IMG/VR virus record: IMGVR_UViG_3300001850_000162
Coordinates: 1-26,940 of that record
Source: a virus
Strand: one strand, 5' to 3'
Length of the DNA stretch: 26,940 bases
Numbering within the stretch: the stretch's first letter is position 1; every line of letters starts with the position of its first letter. Of the stretch, positions 21,151 to 26,940 are shown one piece after another. A program made the position numbers and the translations under genes. The notes below the pieces were generated by a model that was given only the letters and a program-made list of their open reading frames with translations, did not search any database and had not been told where the DNA came from.

Positions 21151-23004
21151 ATGACTTACAGCGACGATTTTGACATACGAACTCCAGCGGTAAAGTTTAA
21201 TGACGTTGCCAACGCCATTGACGGTGTATTGACTCGCACTTACACCTCCAACGTGACGGGCACGAGCACCGCGTACATCGCGTCTCCGAACCCCCCGTGG
21301 TCAAGCTACGACTCGGCAGCCTTCCTGGTATTCGTGCCCCATGTAACATGCGGGACAGCTCCGAAAATCAAAGTGAGCGACTTGAGCTTTAAGGACTTAA
21401 AGCGAAACGGCACATCGCTTGTCGCGGGCGACCTCCAGGCAAACGTGCCAATAATGATCATTTATAACGGAAGCTGGTTTGAAACACTGGTTGTGGGCGA
21501 CTCGTATCTAGCGCCTCTTTACATCGACCGAACCAATCAGCGTATAGGCGTTGGAACAGCCAGCCCACTAGCTCGGCTATCCGTCGATCCAGGCGTCATC
21601 CAAATAAATCAAAACGCTAATAGCGCCAATAACTTCTATTTGAGCGCGGAGGCGAATGACGGGCTTCTAAGGCTCTACAACGGAAACTATGACACTGGTA
21701 CCGTCAAGGCGCTGTTTGGGAACAACGGGCACACTCTATATGGTCCAACAAGCGACTCGACGACCTCGACCTTATTGCTCCTTGGTGGGGTTGGAAGTGC
21801 TAAAAAGATACAGTTTATATCGTCTACAACTGCGGGCGCGTTCTCATCAATCGTGTCAGCGGGAAACTCGGCAATAGTCGCATCAGGATCGGCAGTTGAT
21901 ACGCAGGATCTTGTTATAGCCCCCTGGAGCACTCTAGGGGCTGGAATTAAAATAAAGGGGTCGAATGGCTACGTCGGAGTTGGCGAAGGCTCACCCCTAA
22001 CGGCGCTGCACTTTAAGCACTCTGTGCCGACGTTTACGATACAGGACTCCGACGCTGCGGCTGGTGTGTATGCGACCATTAGTGCTTCGGGAACAGTGGG
22101 CTCTCTTGTGCTTGCCGCAGACCCAGGCAACGCTGGTGCGTCTACGACGCTAAAGCTGGCAGTCGATGGGACAGACAGGCTTGAAATTAACTCTCAGGGC
22201 AACTTAGGAGTCGGCGTCGCCCCTGATGCAAGCAATCGCTCTCTATGGGTTCACGGGGCGTCGTCAACTATCTCCAGTCTCATTTTGACAAACTCTACGA
22301 CGGGCACTACGGCTGCCAATCAGACTAAAGTGGAGTTAAGTGGAAATGATATTTCCCTCCAGTCAAACGGCAGCGGAACAGCGATGCTATGGGCTGGAGC
22401 TGACGCAAACTTAGGAAAGCTCATAGCGTATTCAACCACGGGAGTAGTGAAAGCGTTTGGTTACTTTGAAACGACGCTGCAAACTAAGCTCGGAGTTGGG
22501 TACTCGTCTGCATATTCATCCTTTTCGGGAACATTTAATGGGACGACGAGTGTTTACGAAGCAAGGATGATTGCTGATGGTATTCAAACGGATATTGGTA
22601 TCCGTTTAGATACTAAAAACAACGGCAAGCTGTATTGTGATGCGGTCTACGCGCAAACCTCCGGTAGTTCAGCCAACGTGGTTATCGGATCAAATGGAGG
22701 ACTGGTGCGAGCTGGCTCTTCCTCAATCAGATACAAAAAGAACATTGAGCCGATGTCTAAAGGTCTTGCCGTCGTTGAGGCGCTTCAGCCCGTGACTTTT
22801 GAGACTAAAAATTCGGAGGAAGAGGGTGTCCGGTTTCTAGGCTTCATCGCCGAAGAGGTCGAAAAAGCTGGTTTGCCTGAAGTAATCGTTTACCGAGATA
22901 ACTTACCAGACGCGCTCTCGTACGACCGTTTTTGCGCCGTTTTAGTCAACGCCGTGAAAGAACTATCGGAGAAGGTGAAGCAGTTAGAAGCTCGGCTGCC
23001 ATAG
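21151..23004 (+). CDS. Tail fibre or spike with S74 self-cleaving chaperone
   Basis: A 617-residue receptor-binding-type protein. Residues about 60-115 match a common fibre beta module (KVSDLSFKDLKRNGTSLVAG, then a YNGSWFETL end). Glycine-rich turns of the VGxG..P..L type recur at about residues 133 (GVGTASPLARL), 274, 351 and 447, as in trimeric beta-helical spikes. The C-terminus is an S74-type intramolecular chaperone: S524-S-I-R-Y-K529-K-N-I, where S524 is the probable nucleophile and K529 the base, so cleavage before S524 would release about 94 residues after the trimer folds. The last part is a coiled coil (VNAVKELSEKVKQLEARL). Start ATG 21151 follows a purine-rich site. S74 is the most certain part of the call. 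Confidence 0.88.
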   Translation: MTYSDDFDIRTPAVKFNDVANAIDGVLTRTYTSNVTGTSTAYIASPNPPWSSYDSAAFLVFVPHVTCGTAPKIKVSDLSFKDLKRNGTSLVAGDLQANVPIMIIYNGSWFETLVVGDSYLAPLYIDRTNQRIGVGTASPLARLSVDPGVIQINQNANSANNFYLSAEANDGLLRLYNGNYDTGTVKALFGNNGHTLYGPTSDSTTSTLLLLGGVGSAKKIQFISSTTAGAFSSIVSAGNSAIVASGSAVDTQDLVIAPWSTLGAGIKIKGSNGYVGVGEGSPLTALHFKHSVPTFTIQDSDAAAGVYATISASGTVGSLVLAADPGNAGASTTLKLAVDGTDRLEINSQGNLGVGVAPDASNRSLWVHGASSTISSLILTNSTTGTTAANQTKVELSGNDISLQSNGSGTAMLWAGADANLGKLIAYSTTGVVKAFGYFETTLQTKLGVGYSSAYSSFSGTFNGTTSVYEARMIADGIQTDIGIRLDTKNNGKLYCDAVYAQTSGSSANVVIGSNGGLVRAGSSSIRYKKNIEPMSKGLAVVEALQPVTFETKNSEEEGVRFLGFIAEEVEKAGLPEVIVYRDNLPDALSYDRFCAVLVNAVKELSEKVKQLEARLP

Positions 23005-23085
23005 TATAGGGGTTGATAGTTGTAAAGAGGAAAACTCAAAACCCGTCTTTATGAGCTAGTGGGTGGGGGTTACAATAAGGGCACT

Positions 23086-23439
23086 ATGGCAGCAGGGTTA
23101 TACGACATTACGATTGAACAGGGAGCAAACCTTGTTATTCCGCTGACATGGAAGGGCGGTGACGGAAGCCCCATCAATATGACGGGGTATTCAGCCAGGA
23201 TGCAGATTAGGGAAAACTTTGACTCCGACGACTATCTAGTGGCTCTGACGAGCGAGCCGGGGGGCGGGATCTCAATCGATCCCCTCGTGGGCGCAATACT
23301 CATAGAGCTGGACGCGACAATTACGGCAGGGCTACCACAAGTCGATGCAGTCTACGATTTAGAGCTTATCTCCATATCAGGGTTTGTCACCAGGATGCTT
23401 CAGGGGCGGGTCTACATTATGAGGGAGGTAACGAGATGA
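23086..23439 (+). CDS. Small fibre-region protein (YDITIEQG family)
   Basis: Start taken at ATG 23086, with AAGGG six bases upstream; an in-frame GTG at 23059 has no good ribosome-binding site. The 117-residue product opens AAGLYDITIEQGANLVIPLT, followed by GSPINMTGYSARMQIRENF, a pattern widespread in phage tail-fibre loci whose function I do not know. It looks like a beta-sandwich. It ends overlapping the next gene by four bases (ATGA). A role as fibre adaptor or chaperone is possible but not shown. Confidence 0.75.
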   Translation: MAAGLYDITIEQGANLVIPLTWKGGDGSPINMTGYSARMQIRENFDSDDYLVALTSEPGGGISIDPLVGAILIELDATITAGLPQVDAVYDLELISISGFVTRMLQGRVYIMREVTR

Positions 23440-23654
23440 GTGGTGACAGACCCTTTGTTCGGGTGGGGGGCACCGTAGAGGTTTTAGAAATTGGAATCCA
23501 GGGTCCACAGGGAGCGCCTGGGGAAAGTTTGATAGGTGGTTATTTTGTATCTGTCTCTAACCTATCAAATGATGATTTAATCAAGTTCGACTCAGCCACC
23601 CAGAAGTGGGTAAATGTAAAAAAAGATGACGTATTAAACGGGGGAAATTTCTAG
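23436..23654 (+). CDS. Small protein with collagen-like triplets
   Basis: A 72-residue protein. Residues about 20-29 are collagen-like Gly-x-y triplets (GIQGPQGAPGES). The C-terminal half (GYFVSVSNLSNDDLIKFDSA then KWVNVKKDDVLNGGNF) matches a small module often found within or before phage fibre proteins. It overlaps the upstream gene and its stop is two bases before the next start. It may be a fibre linker that now is a separate gene. Confidence 0.7.
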   Translation: MSGDRPFVRVGGTVEVLEIGIQGPQGAPGESLIGGYFVSVSNLSNDDLIKFDSATQKWVNVKKDDVLNGGNF

Positions 23655-23656
23655 TT

Positions 23657-26167
23657 ATGGCAAATACAATCCGAATTAAGAGGCGACAAACAGGCTCAGC
23701 CGGAGCGCCTGTAAACCTCGCAAGCGCAGAGCTTGCTTTCAACGAAGTTGACGGAACGCTTTACTATGGAAAGGGCGGTAATGCTTCCGCAGCCGATTCC
23801 GTTATTGCAATCGCCGGATCTGGCGCGTTTGTTGATGTATTCAGCAATCAAGTAATTGATGGCGACAAAACTTTCGTTGCCACTCTCAATGCCAACAATC
23901 TCGCAATTCAGAACGTAGCGGTTACTGCCTCTGCCCCGGACCTCAATAAAATCGCTGGCGTCACAGACGGCGTTGCCTCGCCTTCAAAGGCGTTGGTTGT
24001 TGACGCAAACAAAGACCTCGACCTCGATGGTGGCGATCTCACGGCGCAAAACATCATTGTCGAAGGTGATTTGAGCGTACGCGGCACCACCACCACAATC
24101 AACAGCGTAGACCTCGTAGTAAAGGACAAGCTGATTGAGATTGCCGCTGTAGATAGCCCGACGGACGTTACTGCCAACGGCGGTGGGTTCCGTGTGAAGG
24201 GTGCGACCAACAAGGACTTTAAGTGGAGCAACACCTCCGGTGCTTTCACTTCGTCCGAGCACATGGATCTTGCTTCTGGCAAGAAGTACCATATCAACGG
24301 TGCGGAGGTACTCTCCTCAACTGCGCTTGGCTCGTCCGTAGTTAGCAGCTCGCTCACGAGCGTTGGTGTAATTAGCTCAGGCGAGTGGCAGGGAACCTCC
24401 ATCGCAATCGCGCACGGCGGCACTGGCGCTGATAATGAGCAAGACGCCATTAACGCGCTGACTCAGGTTAGCCAGGCTAATACCGGGCAAGTGCTGACAA
24501 AGAATGGCAACGGCGATGCGGTGTGGGCAGACAACAACCCAGACGGCATTACTGAGCTTAACGGCTCGACTGCCTCAAGCCAGTCCTTCAACACTGGAAT
24601 GGACGGGTCAGACTTTAACATCTCAACGCTGTCGGAGTCTGGAGCCCATATCTTTAATCTACCGGATGCTGGTGCTTCAGCTCGCGGTGCGGTCAATACT
24701 GGATCTCAGACGTTTGCAGGTGCCAAGACCTTCGCAAACAACCTGACGGTCAGTGCGTCAAACGTCAATCTTACTCTCCATAACACCGAGGGTGGTCGTG
24801 ACGCTTCGTTTGCGCTCTTTAACAACAAGATGTACCTCACTCGGTCGGGTGGAAACCTCGGTGGAAACTGGGCGCTCACCATCGACATGGAAGATCACCT
24901 TGTTGGTATCAACCGCTACACCCCCGGCGCACAGCTCCATGTCGGAACTCACTCCAGCTCAGAAAAGGGCTTGGTCGTTACTGGCAAGCCGGGGCAGACC
25001 GCAAACCTCTTTGAGCTTCAAAACTCAGACGAAGAGGCGTTGTTTAAGGTCAACCCATCCGGTGCTGTTAAGGCTGGAGCATGGGAAGGCGATGTAGTTG
25101 ATATTGCGTACGGCGGTAGCGGCGCTAATAACGAGCAGGATGCTATAAATAACCTGTCGCAAGTAGCAGGCGCGAGTGCCGGGCAGGTGCTTACTAAGGT
25201 TGGCTCCGATGCCGTCTGGGCAACTCCAGCCGACACTGGCATCAGCTCCCTAAATGGGCTTTCGGGCGACAGCCAGACCTTTGCGATTGGTACAGACGCT
25301 TCGCAAGAGGTTCCGTACTGGTCATCATCGGGAAGCGTTCATACTCTGAACCTGCCCTATGCTACCAACGCTGTACGCGGTCTTGTTAGCAACAGCAATC
25401 AGCTATTCGGTGGTCGCAAGGCTTTCCTTGACGGCGCAACGGTTGGCGAGGGCTCTGGAATCGGCGGGGTGTTTGATGTTTACAACACCGGAAGCGCACC
25501 AGCGGTCCTTATCAAGAAGGGAAATGGCGCGAGTGGCGAAGCGATCAAGTTTATTGATCACAGCGGCGCAAGCGTATTTGTCGTAGATGCCTCTGGCGCA
25601 ATAACAACTGGTAGCTGGTCTGGCTCCACAATCGCCGTTGCAAACGGTGGTACTGGCGCAACGACGGTTCTCGGTGCTCAGCAAAATCTTGGGGTTGAGC
25701 CGGGCGTTGATGTTCAGGCGTATAGCGACAAGCTGCAAGCACTTGTTGATCTCTCAGGGTCGTTTGCAAGTGGCGTTATTAAGCTCGTTGGCTACAGCGA
25801 TGGAGAGACAGCAGAGTATGTAGATACTACTGCGTTCTCTCGCTCCTTGCTTGACGACGCGTCGGCGAGTGCGGCACGCACAACCTTGGAACTTGTTCCA
25901 GGGGTGGACGTTATGGCGTACGATTCGGAGCTTGCCGCGCTGGCGGGGCTCGTATCGGCTGCCGACAAGCTGCCGTACTTCACGGGAAGTGGGACTGCCT
26001 CGCTCGCTGATTTCAGCAGCTTCGGTAGATCCCTCGTTGACGACGCGTCGGCGAGTGATGCGAGGACGACGTTGGGCTTGGGCAGCATGGCTGTTCAGTC
26101 TAGCTCCAGTGTCTCCATATCGGGCGGTAGTATCGACAACGTGGTTTTTGACGGAGGAACCTACTAA
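23657..26167 (+). CDS. Tail fibre protein
   Basis: An 836-residue fibre-like protein. The N-terminus, MANTIRIKRRQTGSAGAP then LASAELAFNEVDGTLYYGKG, is a known anchor module of phage fibres. The shaft includes a TTTINSVDLVVKDKLIEIA segment, then two long repeats beginning IAHGGTGADNEQDAIN (about residue 252) and IAYGGSGANNEQDAIN (about 483), each running through GQVLTK to an LP..xxxRGAV/RGLV stretch; a third partial copy (NGGTGATTVLGAQQNLGV, about 659) follows. The C-terminus has a twice-repeated SLxDDASASxARTTLxL segment. No S74 chaperone or coiled coil is seen at the end. The small collagen-like gene precedes it. The receptor is unknown. Confidence 0.85.
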   Translation: MANTIRIKRRQTGSAGAPVNLASAELAFNEVDGTLYYGKGGNASAADSVIAIAGSGAFVDVFSNQVIDGDKTFVATLNANNLAIQNVAVTASAPDLNKIAGVTDGVASPSKALVVDANKDLDLDGGDLTAQNIIVEGDLSVRGTTTTINSVDLVVKDKLIEIAAVDSPTDVTANGGGFRVKGATNKDFKWSNTSGAFTSSEHMDLASGKKYHINGAEVLSSTALGSSVVSSSLTSVGVISSGEWQGTSIAIAHGGTGADNEQDAINALTQVSQANTGQVLTKNGNGDAVWADNNPDGITELNGSTASSQSFNTGMDGSDFNISTLSESGAHIFNLPDAGASARGAVNTGSQTFAGAKTFANNLTVSASNVNLTLHNTEGGRDASFALFNNKMYLTRSGGNLGGNWALTIDMEDHLVGINRYTPGAQLHVGTHSSSEKGLVVTGKPGQTANLFELQNSDEEALFKVNPSGAVKAGAWEGDVVDIAYGGSGANNEQDAINNLSQVAGASAGQVLTKVGSDAVWATPADTGISSLNGLSGDSQTFAIGTDASQEVPYWSSSGSVHTLNLPYATNAVRGLVSNSNQLFGGRKAFLDGATVGEGSGIGGVFDVYNTGSAPAVLIKKGNGASGEAIKFIDHSGASVFVVDASGAITTGSWSGSTIAVANGGTGATTVLGAQQNLGVEPGVDVQAYSDKLQALVDLSGSFASGVIKLVGYSDGETAEYVDTTAFSRSLLDDASASAARTTLELVPGVDVMAYDSELAALAGLVSAADKLPYFTGSGTASLADFSSFGRSLVDDASASDARTTLGLGSMAVQSSSSVSISGGSIDNVVFDGGTY
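25851..26057 (+). repeat. Direct repeat within the fibre gene
   Basis: A 21-base sequence at 25851-25871 recurs without a change at 26037-26057, encoding the DDASAS segment of two protein repeats. Its core, GACGCGTC, is palindromic. The rest of the protein repeat has diverged more at DNA level. Confidence 0.75.
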
Positions 26168-26187
26168 GTAGTTTTTTTCTCAGACCA

Positions 26188-26215
26188 AGCGCCCCCCGTA
26201 TATACGGGGGGCGCT
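26188..26215. terminator. Perfect 28-bp palindrome, possible terminator
   Basis: AGCGCCCCCCGT and its exact complement ACGGGGGGCGCT flank a TATA centre, giving a 12-bp GC-rich stem. On the + strand the tail is only ATATAAAT; the clear T-run (26172-26178) lies upstream of the stem rather than downstream. It sits between two fibre genes, where a bidirectional or weak terminator or a protein or recombination site is possible. Confidence 0.6.
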
Positions 26216-26248
26216 ATATAAATGACGCCTACTTGCGGGTGATATAAA

Positions 26249-26940
26249 ATGGCAAACACAATCAAAGTAAAAAGAAGTGCCGTTCCAGGCAAAGTACCAA
26301 CGACGAGCGATCTTCAGCTCGGAGAGCTTGCGATTGCAACCTACGATGGAAAGCTCTACCTCAAGCGGGATAACGGCACTGAAAGTATTGTAGAGATTGG
26401 CGCTGGCAGCTCTTTTTCTGGCTCGTACAACGATCTTACCAACAAGCCCTCGATTCCATCGGCGCTGGACGATCTTTCAGACGTTGCAATCAGCTCTCCC
26501 TCCAGCGGGCAAGTGCTCAAGTACAATGGATCGTCTTGGGCAAACGCAGCCGACAGCACTTTTTCTGGCTCGTATACTGACCTAACGGATAAGCCGTCTT
26601 TAGCGACCGTTGCCACCTCTGGGGCATACTCAGACCTCTCTGGAGCGCCATCGCTGGCAAGTGTTGCGACAAGCGGCTCCTACGCTGACCTTACAAATAA
26701 ACCGACAATACCCTCCTCCCTCGACGACTTATCGGACGTGGCTATCACCACTCCCTCTAATGGGCAGGTTCTCAAATACAACGGGACAGTCTGGGCAAAC
26801 GCGACTGACAGCACATTCTCCGGTTCGTACACCGATTTAACGAACAAGCCGTCCTTTGCTACTGTCGCTACCTCCGGCGCGTATAGCGACTTGAGTGGAA
26901 TTCCAACCTTAGCTACTGTTGCTACCTCTGGGCTATACGC
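26249..26940 (+). CDS. Tail fibre protein, 5' part (runs off the window)
   Basis: An open frame of 230 codons from ATG 26249 with no stop before the window end. The N-terminus, MANTIKVKRSAVPGKVPTTS then LGELAIATYDGKLYLKRDNG, is a phage fibre anchor module related to the start of the upstream fibre. The shaft is repetitive: GSYxDLTxKPS and TSGxYSDLSGxPSLA units, and an 85-residue larger period marked by LDDLSDVAI at 26465 and 26720, each followed by GQVLKYNGxxWANA. This is a typical fibre shaft. There is no strong ribosome-binding site; AT-rich GATATAAA lies just upstream. Confidence 0.85.
   Translation, partial: MANTIKVKRSAVPGKVPTTSDLQLGELAIATYDGKLYLKRDNGTESIVEIGAGSSFSGSYNDLTNKPSIPSALDDLSDVAISSPSSGQVLKYNGSSWANAADSTFSGSYTDLTDKPSLATVATSGAYSDLSGAPSLASVATSGSYADLTNKPTIPSSLDDLSDVAITTPSNGQVLKYNGTVWANATDSTFSGSYTDLTNKPSFATVATSGAYSDLSGIPTLATVATSGLY
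26411..26940 (+). repeat. Fibre-shaft repeats with an 85-codon period
   Basis: The protein repeats (GSYxDLT, TSGxYSDLSG, LDDLSDVAI, GQVLKYNG) recur at 255-base spacing, with the first period starting near 26411 and the second near 26666. Bases differ at many third positions, so the copies are kept alike by protein function rather than by recent copying. Confidence 0.7.

Noticed and set aside
23005-23085. Possible promoter (TTGATA near 23013, TACAAT near 23072) in the gap before the small fibre gene
   Set aside because: Spacing between the hexamers is far from 17 bases, and no convincing pair was found.
23908-24450. A 180-codon frame on the minus strand opposite the fibre gene
   Set aside because: Ser/Thr/Val/Pro-rich shadow of a strongly biased + strand gene; no ribosome-binding site or motif.

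Overview
The window is a stretch of a tailed double-stranded DNA phage (or prophage) genome that encodes virion morphogenesis. Every gene I can support lies on the + strand, packed with short gaps or 1-4 base overlaps, and they follow the usual order: packaging, head, connector, tail, tail tip, tail fibres. One tail-tube gene, one very long tape measure protein (1904 residues) and no contractile sheath gene point to a siphovirus-type virion. Base composition is moderately GC-rich by eye. The fibre N-termini and small fibre modules resemble those I associate with aquatic and marine phages, but the host cannot be named from this sequence.

Region 1 (1-349) holds no convincing gene. It has hairpins and short repeats just upstream of the large terminase, so it may be a packaging or regulatory site. 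Region 2 (350-6644) is the head module: large terminase, DUF4055-like portal, MuF-like minor head protein, a gpG-like morphogenesis protein, scaffold, a small accessory protein and the major capsid protein. A strong terminator follows the capsid gene. The portal / F / G / scaffold / capsid order parallels phage Mu even though the tail looks non-contractile.

Region 3 (6719-9478) has four unrecognised or partly recognised small genes, including a cysteine-rich YkgJ-like putative metal-binding protein, followed by a probable head-tail connector and a tail terminator. Region 4 (9499-17028) encodes the tail tube protein, a second strong terminator, the tail assembly chaperone pair made by a canonical -1 frameshift (A_AAA_AAC at 10961-10967), and the tape measure protein. 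The frameshifted extension runs exactly to the tape measure start and carries a four-cysteine motif.

Region 5 (17028-21141) is the tail tip: two tandem paralogous distal-tail-like proteins and a large hub-like protein. Region 6 (21151-26940) is the receptor-binding region: a fibre or spike with a C-terminal S74-type self-cleaving chaperone, two small fibre-associated proteins (one with collagen-like triplets), an 836-residue fibre, a perfect palindrome, and a second fibre gene with a related N-terminus that runs off the window.

I see no RNA gene, CRISPR array, integrase, transposase or obvious defence system. The most noteworthy items are the frameshifted chaperone with its cysteine cluster, the YkgJ-like gene in the head module, the duplicated blocks in the tape measure protein, the paired tail-tip paralogues and the micro-repeats flanking the terminase gene.
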